From Pseudomonas putida (GTDB lineage: Bacteria; Pseudomonadota; Gammaproteobacteria; Pseudomonadales; Pseudomonadaceae), in assembly GCF_005080685.1 (NCBI RefSeq), contig NZ_CP039371.1:4216001-4280000 (forward strand): a stretch of DNA of 64,000 nt, in the 5' to 3' direction. Of the stretch, positions 53,977 to 63,075 are shown piece after piece. The translations under genes and the position numbers were made by a program. The notes under the pieces are model-generated. The model saw only the letters and a list, made by a program, of their open reading frames with translations, did no database searches and was not told where the DNA came from. Positions within the stretch are counted from its first letter, which is position 1. Each line of letters begins with the position of its first letter.

Positions 53977-55104
53977 TCAAGCGCCCTTGTACTGCGACCA
54001 GAAGTCGTTCCAGTCCTCCAGGCTCTGCTGCATGGGGAGCGCGCGATACTGAATACGCCCCTCGCGGATGTCGTCCATGACATTGCGCTGGCCCAGTACC
54101 ATGCCTTGGCGTCTGGCTTCGGCAAGGTCGGTCTTGTTCAGCAACTCCCAGCCGCGCTTATTGGGAATCAGCGCTGGGTAAGCCTCCATCTTCGCCGACT
54201 TCACCTGGCCTTCAGGGGAGGTGATGTATTGAATGAACTTCTTCGCAAGTTCCGGGCTGCGGGCTTTCTTGGCGATGCAATAAGACTCGGTCCATTGCAG
54301 GCCGCCCTCCTCGGGTATCACTGTTTTTACCGGTGCCCCGGCACGCTGCAAGACCCCGGTAATCCAGTCGCCAATGCCACACATCGCGTGGATCTGGCCG
54401 TTTTTCAGGGAGGAGAAGGTACCGCCATAATCGAAGAACCCGGCCACTTGTCCGCGTAGGCTCATGGTTTTGTCCTGGAGCCTCTTCCAGTGCGCCGCGT
54501 CGATGTCGTAGGGCAGCCTGTTGCCATTGAGCAAACTGATCTGGCCCAGGTTTGGCAGGTGCCAGTCGAAGTGGCCGACCTTGCCCTTGAGGCTATCGTC
54601 CCAGAACACCTGGTAGCTTTTCGCCTTGGACTCCGGCAGCAACTGGGTATTGAAGGCGATACCGAGAAAGCCGAAGCGGACCATGACCGAATACAGTTCA
54701 TCGCCCTGCCAGTGCCCTGGAAAGTGCTGAAACTCTGGGTAGAAGTCATCGAAGGGATAATCGGCAGGGTCCAGTCGCTCGATATAGTCGGCGGCGTTGA
54801 GTTGTTGCACATACTCGGCATCCGACAGGATCAGGTCGAAGGTGCCCGGTGGTGACTGCGAAATGAGCCCCAGCATGTTATCGCCGCCGGTGTAGTACTT
54901 GGCCCGCACCTTGACCCCATGCTCGCGCTCGAAATCCGCGACGATGTCGGGCGCGGCGTGGCCTGCCCACGCCAGTATCACCAGTTCTTTTTCGGCTGCG
55001 CCAAAGGTTCTGTTCGGAAGTACCCCGGAGAGCGCCGCCACACCGGCCAAAATGCTGCTGTTCTTGATGAATGTACGGCGTGAAAAATCGGCGCGACGCG
55101 TCAT
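53977..55104 (-). CDS. ABC transporter substrate-binding protein, PotD type, Tat signal
   Basis: A 375-residue binding protein. The N-terminus has a twin-arginine export signal (DFSRRTFIKNSSILAGVAAL), unusual among PotD relatives, then ELVILAWAGHAAPDIVADFE and GTFDLILSDAEYVQQLNAAD typical of family 1/PotD proteins. It supplies ligand to the two permeases. ATG 55104 is chosen because it follows AAGGGTATCTCC and places the Tat motif at residue 8. It is transcribed divergently from creatininase. Confidence 0.88.
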   Translation of the reverse strand: MTRRADFSRRTFIKNSSILAGVAALSGVLPNRTFGAAEKELVILAWAGHAAPDIVADFEREHGVKVRAKYYTGGDNMLGLISQSPPGTFDLILSDAEYVQQLNAADYIERLDPADYPFDDFYPEFQHFPGHWQGDELYSVMVRFGFLGIAFNTQLLPESKAKSYQVFWDDSLKGKVGHFDWHLPNLGQISLLNGNRLPYDIDAAHWKRLQDKTMSLRGQVAGFFDYGGTFSSLKNGQIHAMCGIGDWITGVLQRAGAPVKTVIPEEGGLQWTESYCIAKKARSPELAKKFIQYITSPEGQVKSAKMEAYPALIPNKRGWELLNKTDLAEARRQGMVLGQRNVMDDIREGRIQYRALPMQQSLEDWNDFWSQYKGA

Positions 55105-55229
55105 GGAGATACCCTTGGTAATCAAAAGTGCCTTGGCCCAGCCGCGCTTTCGCCCCGCTTCCCCAAGGTTTTCACCGCCTGTGTGATTACCGATTGCAGC
55201 AGATTGCCATCAGGGCAAGTTGTGTTTTT

Positions 55230-55316
55230 CCGACCTGTAATTTGTCAAATTCGCCCCCTGCCCCACCCGACCCACCTGTACCGCAGGTCCGTCAGCATTT
55301 GTCAAATTCAGGTCGG
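55230..55316. promoter_or_regulatory. Inverted ACCTG/CAGGT sites and repeated TTTGTCAAATTC between divergent creatinine genes
   Basis: In the 316-bp gap between the binding-protein and creatininase genes: CCGACCTG (55230) mirrors CAGGTCGG (55309); ACCTG-TACCG-CAGGT (55274-55288) is a palindrome between them; TTTGTCAAATTC occurs twice in direct orientation (55241 and 55298). Such clustered sites in a divergent promoter region are likely targets of the local AraC- or PucR-type regulator. Confidence 0.5.
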
Positions 55317-55420
55317 GAACTGACAAGTGAATGTCGTTGTGATCTGATCAAATCGTTGCATGTACTGGCTCGCTGCAAACGGACTACTTCAACGAATACA
55401 AGAATAAAGAGAGATAACCG

Positions 55421-56203
55421 ATGAACGAAAGCGTAGTGGTTGGCGAACTCACCTGGCCTGAGTACGCACAGAAGGTAGCTTCCGGCAGCACGATTTTCTT
55501 GCCGGTGGGCGCCTTGGAGCAGCACGGTCATCACATGTGCATGGAGGTGGATGTGCTATTGCCTACCGCCCTGTGCAAGGCAGTAGCGCGAGAAGTCGAC
55601 GGCTTGGTGTTACCCGCCTTGGCCTATGGCTACAAGTCACAACAGAAGTCGGGAGGTGGCAACCACTTTCCCGGCACCACCAGCCTGGATGGCGCAACGC
55701 TGACCCATACCATCCAGGACATCATCCGCGAACTCGCCCGGCATGGGGCGCGCAAGCTGGTCTTGATGAATGGCCATTATGAAAACTCGATGTTCATCGT
55801 CGAAGGCATCGACCTGGCGCTGCGCGAACTGCGTTATGGCGGTATCACCGATTTCAAGGTGGTCGTTCTGTCCTACTGGGATTTCGTCAACGCGCCGGCG
55901 GTCATCGAAGAGCTCTACCCCGAAGGTTTCCTCGGCTGGGACATCGAACACGGTGGCGTTTTCGAAACTTCACTGATGCTGGCCCTGCACCCTGAAAAGG
56001 TCGACCTGAGCCGCGCCGTCGACCACCCTCCGGCAAAATTCCCACCTTACGATGTCTTCCCCATCATCCCTGAACGCACCCCCGCCTGCGGAACGCTTTC
56101 CTCGCCTAAGGGCGCCAACCGAGAAAAAGGCGAGTTGATTCTGCGAGTTTGCGTAGAGGGCATTAGCAGCGCTGTGCGGGAGGCCTTCGACCTGCAGAAA
56201 TAA
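55421..56203 (+). CDS. Creatininase (creatinine amidohydrolase)
   Basis: A 260-residue protein nearly collinear with Pseudomonas sp. PS-7 creatininase. The binuclear metal ligands are all visible with a one-residue offset: Glu33 and His35 in ALEQHGHHM, Asp44, and His119 and Glu121 in MNGHYENSMF. QKSGGGNHFPGTTSLDGATL and GWDIEHGGVFETSLMLAL are also family hallmarks. It interconverts creatinine and creatine in the cytoplasm. The start is supported by AAAGAGAG upstream. Paired with creatinase it gives the route creatinine to creatine to sarcosine plus urea. Confidence 0.95.
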   Translation: MNESVVVGELTWPEYAQKVASGSTIFLPVGALEQHGHHMCMEVDVLLPTALCKAVAREVDGLVLPALAYGYKSQQKSGGGNHFPGTTSLDGATLTHTIQDIIRELARHGARKLVLMNGHYENSMFIVEGIDLALRELRYGGITDFKVVVLSYWDFVNAPAVIEELYPEGFLGWDIEHGGVFETSLMLALHPEKVDLSRAVDHPPAKFPPYDVFPIIPERTPACGTLSSPKGANREKGELILRVCVEGISSAVREAFDLQK

Positions 56204-56276
56204 CACCGATCTCCAGCCCAGAGCAGCACCGCCGTTCGCAGTTCACCCTCCCTCAAGAATAAAAAGGGTAATTAGC

Positions 56277-57662
56277 ATGTCCAGCAACTCAACTCTGGCC
56301 CCCGGCCTCAAGCAGCGCCACGTCACCATGTTGTCAATCGCCGGCGCTATTGGCGCCGGCCTCTTCATCGGCTCGGGGCATGCCATTGCTGCAGCCGGTC
56401 CTGCGGCAATTCTCGCGTACATCATGTCTGGCACACTGGTCGTTCTGGTCATGCGCATGCTCGGAGAAATGGCGGTGGCCTCGCCAGATACCGGGTCATT
56501 CTCCACCTACGCCGAGCGCGCAATGGGACGTACAGCAGGCTTTACCATTGGCTGGCTGTACTGGTGGTTCTGGGTGCTGGTCATTCCAATCGAAGCCATT
56601 GCAGCAGCGGCCATTCTGCATGCCTGGTTCCCTGCGATAGAAACCTGGGAATTCGCACTGGTGGTGACCGGTTTGCTGACCGTAACCAACCTGTTCAGTG
56701 TGGCGCGCTACGGTGAATTCGAGTTTTGGTTTGCGATGCTCAAGGTTATCGCGGTGCTAGGGTTCATTGCTCTGGGTGCATTGGCACTGACAGGCGCGCT
56801 GCCCGATATTTCAGTTAGCGGTGTGGTCAACCTGAGTGATGAGTTTGGTGGTTTCATGCCCAACGGCATGACCGCTGTCATCGGTGCCATGCTCACCACC
56901 GTGTTCAGTTTCATGGGAACCGAAATTGTCACCATTGCCGCCGCCGAGTCGAAAAACCCCTCCAAGCAAATCACCCGTGCCACCAATTCCGTGGTGTGGC
57001 GAATGGGGATCTTCTACATCGTCTCGGTGTTCCTGATCATCTCCATCGTGCCCTGGAACGACCCCATGCTGGTGCAGGTCGGCTCCTATCAACGGGCCCT
57101 TGAGCTGATGAACATCCCGCACGCCAAGATGATCGTCGATATCGTCGTGCTGATTGCCGTTGCCAGTTGCCTCAACTCGGCCATCTACACCGCATCGCGC
57201 ATGGTCTATTCGCTGAGCAAGCGCGGCGACGGCCCTCGCGTTCTGCAGCGCACCTCAGCGGCGGGCGTGCCAGTGATTGCAGTGCTGGCCAGTACCGCAG
57301 TGGGCTTCTTGACCACAGCACTCAATTACTTTGCTCCCGACGAGGTGTTTTCCTTCCTGCTGGCAAGTTCGGGGGCGGTAGCGCTTCTGGTCTATCTGGC
57401 AATCGCTGTTTCGCAATTGGTTCTGCGTAAACGGATGGATAGCCAAGGTACTGCGCTGGACTTCAAGATGTGGCTGTTCCCCTGGCTCAGCTACCTGGTC
57501 ATCTTCTCCATCATCAGTATCTTGACGATGATGCTGATGATGCCAGGGCATCGAATGGAAGTGGTGGCAACCGGTGCGCTGGCGTTGTCCATCGTCTGCA
57601 TGAGCGCCATTTTCTCGTCTAGAAGGAGCACTTCGGCCACGGTGGCGAGCAAGCCTGCCTGA
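56277..57662 (+). CDS. APC-family amino acid permease (GabP/AnsP-like)
   Basis: A 461-residue permease with 12 hydrophobic segments and APC motifs: LKQRHVTMLSIAGAIGAGLF, GEMAVASPDTGSFSTYAERA, the FMGTEIVTIAAAESKNPSKQ loop and NSAIYTASRMVYSLSKRGDG. It lies 73 bp after creatininase on the same strand and ends in a terminator, so the two form a probable operon. Candidate importer of creatinine/creatine, or of sarcosine; family alone does not settle it. Confidence 0.87.
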   Translation: MSSNSTLAPGLKQRHVTMLSIAGAIGAGLFIGSGHAIAAAGPAAILAYIMSGTLVVLVMRMLGEMAVASPDTGSFSTYAERAMGRTAGFTIGWLYWWFWVLVIPIEAIAAAAILHAWFPAIETWEFALVVTGLLTVTNLFSVARYGEFEFWFAMLKVIAVLGFIALGALALTGALPDISVSGVVNLSDEFGGFMPNGMTAVIGAMLTTVFSFMGTEIVTIAAAESKNPSKQITRATNSVVWRMGIFYIVSVFLIISIVPWNDPMLVQVGSYQRALELMNIPHAKMIVDIVVLIAVASCLNSAIYTASRMVYSLSKRGDGPRVLQRTSAAGVPVIAVLASTAVGFLTTALNYFAPDEVFSFLLASSGAVALLVYLAIAVSQLVLRKRMDSQGTALDFKMWLFPWLSYLVIFSIISILTMMLMMPGHRMEVVATGALALSIVCMSAIFSSRRSTSATVASKPA

Positions 57663-57684
57663 CCAGGCCAACTCATTACCCACC

Positions 57685-57717
57685 CTGCGAAGGCGTTACT
57701 TTCGCAGGTTTTTTTGC
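57685..57717 (+). terminator. Rho-independent terminator of creatininase-permease unit
   Basis: CCTGCGAA / TTCGCAGG stem with a 9-nt loop and seven T residues. Confidence 0.85.
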
Positions 57718-57858
57718 TTTTCGCCGGGGCACCTCCCAATGCTAAGGCACTGCGTGTACTATCACTCGGATAAATGCATCAACCTAAACATAATGAATTG
57801 CCGATTTACGACAAACAGACGCAGAGCACGTCATTTTTGCATTCAAGGAGTCATATTG

Positions 57859-58878
57859 ATGGGTACGTTGAAATCCTCGCCGTCGGCACCGGCATACCCT
57901 GTCAATGATGCCCCGCCGCTGAAGGTCGTCGGTTTCCTGGTCACTCCCAATTTCACCACCATTGGCTTCGCCTCGGCGGTGGAAACCTTGCGCATGGCCA
58001 ACCTGGCAGCACGCAAAACCATGTTCCAGACCCTGATCATTGCAGCCGACATGGAGCCAGTGAGTGCCAGCAACGGCATGCGAATCCTGCCCGATTTCAG
58101 TATCAAGGATGCCCCAAAGCTGGACATGCTGTTCGTGGTGGGCCCAAACCCGATAGTCTCCGACCACAATACCCGCCCCATCCTCAACTGGCTTCGCAAG
58201 TTGGCACATGACCAAGTACCATTGGGCGGAATTTGCACAGGCAGCCATTTGCTAGCGCGCGCCAATCTGCTCACGGGTTATCGGTGCACCATCCACTGGG
58301 AAGATATCGAGGCGCTAAAAGAGCGATTTCCCGGCATTATCATTTCCAACCAACTGTTCGAGCTTGACCGTGACCGTTTCACGAGCTCCGGCGGCGTGGC
58401 CTCCATGGACATGATCCTACAACTGATTGCCCGAGAACCTGGCGGACGGGACATTGCCAGTCATGCGGCTGAACTGCTGTTATGTGATCGAGTACGTGGT
58501 TCGCAAGAGCGCCAGCGCGTGCCTTTGCGGCAAAAGCTCGGCACTTCTCAGCCCAAACTCAGTCAGATTGTTACAATCATGGAAGCCAACCTTGAAGACC
58601 CGATGACCTTGGAAGAGCTTGGAGAACTAAATGAGATCTCGGTTCGGCAAATGGAGCGTTTGTTCCACAAGCATCTTCAAAACACACCGAGTCAGTATTA
58701 CTTGGAACTACGCCTGACACGGGCTAGGCAACTATTGCTACACAGTGAATCCCAAGTGCGTGATATCGCCCTCGCCTGTGGTTTCATTTCGCCAGCACAC
58801 TTCTCAAAGTGCTACAGTCGTTTCTTTGGTGTCTCACCAATCGGCGAGCGGAAAAAGGTAGTCTCTTCACTTCACTGA
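57859..58878 (+). CDS. GATase1/DJ-1-AraC transcriptional regulator (GATR)
   Basis: A 339-residue regulator. The DJ-1/PfpI-like sensor domain (about 20-190: VVGFLVTPNFTTIGFASAVE TLRMANLAA..., PLGGICTGSHLLARANLL with the conserved Cys) is joined to a C-terminal HTH_18 (about 240-335: LEELGELNEISVRQMERLFH, RDIALACGFISPAHFSKCYS). AAGGAG lies 8 nt before ATG 57859. This class includes GbdR, SouR and CdhR, and CahR of P. putida KT2440, reported to activate creatinase in response to creatine. A CahR-like role here is inferred from family and neighbours. Confidence 0.88.
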   Translation: MGTLKSSPSAPAYPVNDAPPLKVVGFLVTPNFTTIGFASAVETLRMANLAARKTMFQTLIIAADMEPVSASNGMRILPDFSIKDAPKLDMLFVVGPNPIVSDHNTRPILNWLRKLAHDQVPLGGICTGSHLLARANLLTGYRCTIHWEDIEALKERFPGIIISNQLFELDRDRFTSSGGVASMDMILQLIAREPGGRDIASHAAELLLCDRVRGSQERQRVPLRQKLGTSQPKLSQIVTIMEANLEDPMTLEELGELNEISVRQMERLFHKHLQNTPSQYYLELRLTRARQLLLHSESQVRDIALACGFISPAHFSKCYSRFFGVSPIGERKKVVSSLH

Positions 58879-59126
58879 ACAACCCTGTCGTTAGTTTTCG
58901 TGGCGCGGCCCAGGATTTCCTCGCCATGCTCCCCTCAGCTGGCCCGCAATGTGAGGGCATCCAAGTGAATGTGCGCTCCACGAGGGCGCCACCACAATTC
59001 TGCAGGGGAATCTCGGTCATTCCGCACAGTTTTGGACCATCACTTGGATCTGGCTAGATGTCATGCCATTCAGGACGAAGCGGACTACGCTTGCTACGCA
59101 GGCGCGCATTGATGATGTTCATGTCA

Positions 59127-60344
59127 TTATTCCTTACCTCGGGCGACAGACATGTGCCATACCATAATAGCGATCGAAGCATTCATACGAAAAAGTGGAT
59201 CGTCCAGGGATTTTCCACTCAGTTGTTCGATGCGCTGGATACGTTGATTGATGGTGTTACGGTGAAGTCCCAGGCGCTGGGCAGCCTTGAGCCCGTTGCC
59301 ATTTTCCTTGAGCAAAGCGTCGAGGGTATGCACGAGTACTTTAGGGTGTTTACGGCCGGCCACGAACAACGGGCCGAGTGTCTTTTCGACGAAGTCGTCG
59401 ATGAGCGTGCGGTCGACTACCCCCTGCAGCAAACCCAACACGCCCAACTCGTTGAAATCGCAGTAACCGCTCTCCGGGCGCAGTTTCTGCGCCACATTCA
59501 GCGCCTGGCGCGCTTCGTTGAGCACTCGGCGGTAATGACCACAATCTTCAGCAACGCTCGACAGGCCCATGTACATATCCAACTCCCCTGCCACTCCGAT
59601 CAGTTGCCGACGCAACGTGGTCAAGGCTGCCGTTAGGTCATCGGCATCCGCCAGCAGTAGCACGAAGAGGTCGCCCGGCATCTCTACCGTCATCGTTCCC
59701 GGGCGGCTGCGATCCCAGGCTTCAAGTTGGTCTTCCATGGACTGGCGAGTGGCTTGCCACAGCTGCTCGCCTTGGGCCAAGCCTTGGCGCTCAAACAGCG
59801 TCTCGATACCTGACAAGCGCAGCACGACCAGTCGCCGTGGAATATCAAGCATCAGTTGCAGATGCGCAGCCCGCTGTCGGGCAATGGCCAGACTCGGGTA
59901 ATCTCCGGTCAGCAACTGGCCGAGAATGTGGTTACGTGAGCGCCGCACTTGAGTCATATGCATCAGGGCCGTATCGATCAGGTGGGTCACAAACACCAAC
60001 TTCAGCGGAGAGGGCTGCTCGATCAGCGACAAGCCCAACTGTTCAGCACGAGCGATCACTGCAGACGGGATGCACTGGGGAAACGGGCCTCCAGTAAGAA
60101 CCACCATCCCGGCAATACCCAACACAGCACCAGTCTCGACCAAAGTGAGTAGCTTGCGTTCGTCACATAGGTAATTGATTTCCGAAATAAATACTAGTTC
60201 GCCGCCCATTTTACACGCGGTGATACCCTCATTTCCCGCCACGTAGGACCAGCATACTCGCCGTTGCAAGTAAAGCTCGCCTGCACGGACCCTCATGTCT
60301 TCCAAGCCGGGCAGGTTCAGGACCTCACCCAGAGTCAAGCTCAT
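59127..60344 (-). CDS. PucR-family transcriptional regulator
   Basis: A 405-residue protein with the three PucR parts: the N-terminal purine-catabolism-type domain (about 5-125: LTLGEVLNLPGLEDMRVRAG, VFISEINYL), a GGDEF-like middle (about 160-290) and the C-terminal HTH_30 (VHTLDALLKENGNGLKAAQR, LGLHRNTINQRIQRIEQL). PucR-type proteins control purine, urea and amino acid catabolism. It is convergent with the GATase-AraC gene and may be a second regulator of the creatinine genes or a regulator of a lost neighbour. Confidence 0.88.
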   Translation of the reverse strand: MSLTLGEVLNLPGLEDMRVRAGELYLQRRVCWSYVAGNEGITACKMGGELVFISEINYLCDERKLLTLVETGAVLGIAGMVVLTGGPFPQCIPSAVIARAEQLGLSLIEQPSPLKLVFVTHLIDTALMHMTQVRRSRNHILGQLLTGDYPSLAIARQRAAHLQLMLDIPRRLVVLRLSGIETLFERQGLAQGEQLWQATRQSMEDQLEAWDRSRPGTMTVEMPGDLFVLLLADADDLTAALTTLRRQLIGVAGELDMYMGLSSVAEDCGHYRRVLNEARQALNVAQKLRPESGYCDFNELGVLGLLQGVVDRTLIDDFVEKTLGPLFVAGRKHPKVLVHTLDALLKENGNGLKAAQRLGLHRNTINQRIQRIEQLSGKSLDDPLFRMNASIAIMVWHMSVARGKE

Positions 60345-60818
60345 GGCTCGACACCCGCCAGGCTCTGCATCTGACGCCCTCTAACTGGCTCGCACATGAG
60401 AATGTCGGGCTGTACCATGGCGTCACTGCTCGCCGAAGATATCAACTTTAGAAATTGAAAGGACATGCCAGTACTGCTCCTACGCCATGACCGAATTGCG
60501 CATGCGGTTAAGTCTCAGCAAGTTCATCGACGACCATGCCGGGGACTTGTAATAGAGATGCTACCTGAAATCGTTCATGATCACTCCCTCAAACGGCGAG
60601 ATGACTGCGATCAACAGCACCAAGTATCGAGATGCCCTCCCGTACATTCCATCTACTCTCACGACGTTGGAGATAATCCCATCAAGCTTCATGCACTCGA
60701 CGACCACGCGGACGTATGACCAAGTTTCCGGTGGAGTGATGCTCACCCCCTATCCAAACGTTACAGCTTAGTGCTCGCTTTCTCTACGATCTCTTAGCAA
60801 CATCTACGTGAGCAACCG
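60345..60818. other. Region without recognisable intact gene
   Basis: 474 bp after the PucR start. A 61-codon minus-strand open frame (60746 to 60561) reading VECMKLDGIISNVVRVDGMY is unrecognised. The composition is gene-like, so this is probably worn-out coding DNA. Confidence 0.35.
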
Positions 60819-61069
60819 AGCGGCCTCGCCCTGCTGGTGCTCAACACTGCCCGGTATCAAGCGACATCACTGACCGTGCCCGCCGCCGCACGCCGCTACA
60901 CCTTGCAAGCAACCAACGCTGACCGACAAAACGGTGACGTTCAATGGCAGACTCCTAAAGCTCGGCACCAACGATGAAATGCCGACAATGGACTTTGTGC
61001 CGACCAAAGCCGGCAAACTGGCCCTCGAGTCGGCAAGCGATACTTTCCTGAGCCTGCCATCCGCTGGAA
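60819..61069 (+). pseudogene. C-terminal remnant of a secreted glycoside hydrolase (GH79-like)
   Basis: Two frames join: SGLALLVLNTARYQATSLTV, then PAAARRYTLQAT, followed after a frameshift near 60912 by QPTLTDKTVTFNGRLLKLGT and KLALESASDTFLSLPSAG. This looks like the C-terminal beta-sandwich of GH79-type proteins. No catalytic domain is left. The family call is from memory of motif shape and is tentative. Confidence 0.4.
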
Positions 61070-61084
61070 ATGAGACCTGCAATT

Positions 61085-61708
61085 ACATTAGCCCTGAATT
61101 GGCCGGCCTCTTTCGGCCGTCTGGTGGTCATCCCGGCACTGCCCACCTTTTACCAAATCTACCACGAGATCATGCTGGAGATCGGCATCGGTGACCGAAT
61201 GATTGATCTGGTACAAGAAGGCGTCGATTGTGTGGTCAGAGTCGGCGAACTGTCGGACTCAACCTTGGTCGCGCACCCTTTGCCCCCGTTGCGCCAGGTC
61301 ACCTGCGGTAGTACCGACTATGTGGCCCGTTATTGCCTTCCCTCCAAGCTCGAACAACTCGAAGGGCAGCGTTGCGTGGACTACCTATCGGCCACCACCG
61401 GCAAGCTGCAACATTTGGAGTTCTGCGTCCACGGCCAGGTGTTGCTTCGCACCCTGCCAGCCAGCCTGGCGGTCAACAATGGAGAATCTTATGTGGCTGC
61501 CTGCGAGGCTAACTTCGGCCTCGTCCAAGTCCCTTATTACCATGTCGCCCGTCAACTGGAACACGGGAGCTTGATCGAAGTACTGCCCCAGCATCGACCG
61601 CCGGATTTACCCATCACCATCCTCTACCCCCACCATCGACGTCTAACGCCACGCTTGCGGGTGTTTATCGACTGGCTGGATGCGCAGTGCAGAAACCCAA
61701 ACATTTGA
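61085..61708 (+). pseudogene. LysR-family regulator lacking the DNA-binding domain
   Basis: The sequence begins inside the effector-binding domain (FGRLVVIPALPTFYQIYHEI, VDCVVRVGELSDSTLVAHPL) and runs to a normal end (LTPRLRVFIDWLDAQCRN). The HTH is absent; upstream DNA is the glycoside-hydrolase remnant in another frame. It is a fusion point of two deleted genes. Confidence 0.8.
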
Positions 61709-61815
61709 ATACAACCTCAGGCGTGGTGATCAGTCAGTACGGTGCGATCTACTGAAAGCCTGCTGCTTTCGGTGCGAATGATCCTGTGTGACTGGATAGG
61801 AAGTCGAATCAAGGC

Positions 61816-62088
61816 TTGCCACCTGAAATCACATCCAGCGAGCCCGCAATCTTAATCTGCTGGTGCGAGTATCGGTGCTCGCTAGTCGTTTCAGATCTGA
61901 AGCAGGTAGAGGTTTGTGCGAACATCGTGAAATCTCAAAAAGCAGTAGGATGGGATAGCGTAGGAACTGTGAAATACAATGACTGTTATAAAATATCAGA
62001 CGTATCAACTTATTGCGGGACGAACGGAAGCGGAGTTATTGCGCTGAAATTCAGTAGAGATAACGCAAATGGCAGCACAACACCTTAA
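61816..62088 (+). CDS. Small unrecognised gene, possibly a toxin-tip or lost gene remnant
   Basis: A 90-codon open frame that ends 10 bp before a terminator. Only the last 50 codons (KYNDCYKISDVSTYCGTNG, then GVIALKFSRDNANGSTTP) look protein-like and are AT-richer than the core. No ribosome site is seen, so it could be the 3' tip of a gene lost by rearrangement. Function unknown. Confidence 0.35.
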   Translation: MPPEITSSEPAILICWCEYRCSLVVSDLKQVEVCANIVKSQKAVGWDSVGTVKYNDCYKISDVSTYCGTNGSGVIALKFSRDNANGSTTP

Positions 62089-62098
62089 AGCTCTTGAC

Positions 62099-62125
62099 CA
62101 AACCGCCTAGCAAGGCGGTTTTTAT
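62099..62125 (+). terminator. Rho-independent terminator
   Basis: AAACCGCCTAGCAAGGCGGTTTTTATT: 8-bp stem, short loop, T tract. Confidence 0.8.
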
Positions 62126-62199
62126 TAGACCAAAGTATTATTGCCTTGGGCAAAGAATTATTTCTAGTGTCGTGAAACACCAAAAGCAGGAAGCAAAGG

Positions 62200-62475
62200 A
62201 TGCGACAGAAAATTATCGAAATCCATCGCATTTCATCGGTTCAGGACTGGTATTTCGACTTGGACAGTGGAAATGACCCGAACGATTATGAGGGAATTGT
62301 CTGCTTGGCGTTAGTCACCACTATGGATCTCGACGATGAAGACCATAGGATAGAAAAGAAAATTGTCCCGGTAGAATCACAAGACTTTTATGCTTTTCGA
62401 GTCGGAGAGATTTACCAACTAAAATCTGAGGCTCTGGTCAGAGGAAATCACATTCGAATGCGCAATCCAAAATGA
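62200..62475 (+). CDS. Small unrecognised protein (91 aa)
   Basis: A 91-residue acidic protein (MRQKIIEIHRISSVQDWYFD LDSGNDPND...) with AGGAAG 6 nt before its ATG, just after a terminator, in AT-richer DNA. No family recognised. Size, acidity and context of small genes are reminiscent of immunity proteins, but no toxin gene adjoins it; this is speculation. Confidence 0.55.
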   Translation: MRQKIIEIHRISSVQDWYFDLDSGNDPNDYEGIVCLALVTTMDLDDEDHRIEKKIVPVESQDFYAFRVGEIYQLKSEALVRGNHIRMRNPK

Positions 62476-62660
62476 TACGCGCTTTGCGCCGTGTTGGTTT
62501 GAATACCAATGGCGCATTCCAGAGCAAAATTTTAAGTGCATGTGTGAACAGCCTTTGCCAAGATGTTCTCTCACGGGCTATTATCCCTGATATAGTTAAA
62601 TTCCAACTTTTGTCTCACCAAGACTTTCGTGCGATGGCAAATAAATTGACAGCCTTGTAG
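62472..62660 (+). CDS. Small unrecognised open frame overlapping the previous gene
   Basis: 62 codons starting in an ATGA overlap with the 91-residue gene (MIRALRRVGLNTNGAFQSKI...). Its sequence has no recognisable motif and spans a degenerate copy of the GCCAAGATG hairpin motif found again at 63049, so it may be noncoding. Confidence 0.25.
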   Translation: MIRALRRVGLNTNGAFQSKILSACVNSLCQDVLSRAIIPDIVKFQLLSHQDFRAMANKLTAL

Positions 62661-62697
62661 GTTGTGTATATGCTTGGGAAAAGAGGAGTGCGTGGCA

Positions 62698-63015
62698 ATG
62701 GATAAAGCAAAGGATTATGAAGGCGCAGTCATTCAGATCAATAATTCAATTCGTGAATTAGAAAAGATAATTCTATCCGACCGAATCGAAGGGGTTAAAG
62801 TCTTAGAGTTTTTCCTTTCTTTCAATCCTGCAATATTTAATCAAGACGATTTGAGCATTAAAATGGATGCATGGCGATTTCTTGATGGGCATTGCAAAGC
62901 TCATGCACGCCTGATTGTTGAACAAAGCATATCCTTTGATATACCCATCTGGAAAACCTATCGGGAGAAAATCCAAAAGGTGATTGACCTTAGAAGAGAA
63001 GTTTTCTCGGTCTAA
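62698..63015 (+). CDS. Small unrecognised protein (105 aa)
   Basis: A 105-residue, largely helical protein (MDKAKDYEGAVIQINNSIRE...WRFLDGHCKAHARLIVEQSI) with GAGGAG upstream. AT-rich codon use unlike the core genes suggests transfer. It is followed by a hairpin. No family recognised. Confidence 0.55.
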   Translation: MDKAKDYEGAVIQINNSIRELEKIILSDRIEGVKVLEFFLSFNPAIFNQDDLSIKMDAWRFLDGHCKAHARLIVEQSISFDIPIWKTYREKIQKVIDLRREVFSV

Positions 63016-63046
63016 GAAAAATTCTTGGATTAGGAGGGAGAAGGAT

Positions 63047-63075
63047 TCGCCAAGATGCTCCCCTTACGGGGTTGT
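63047..63075 (+). terminator. Hairpin after the 105-aa gene
   Basis: CCCCTTACGGGG stem within GCCAAGATGCTCCCCTTACG, followed by TTGTTT; a related copy lies at 62557. Weak terminator candidate. Confidence 0.45.
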
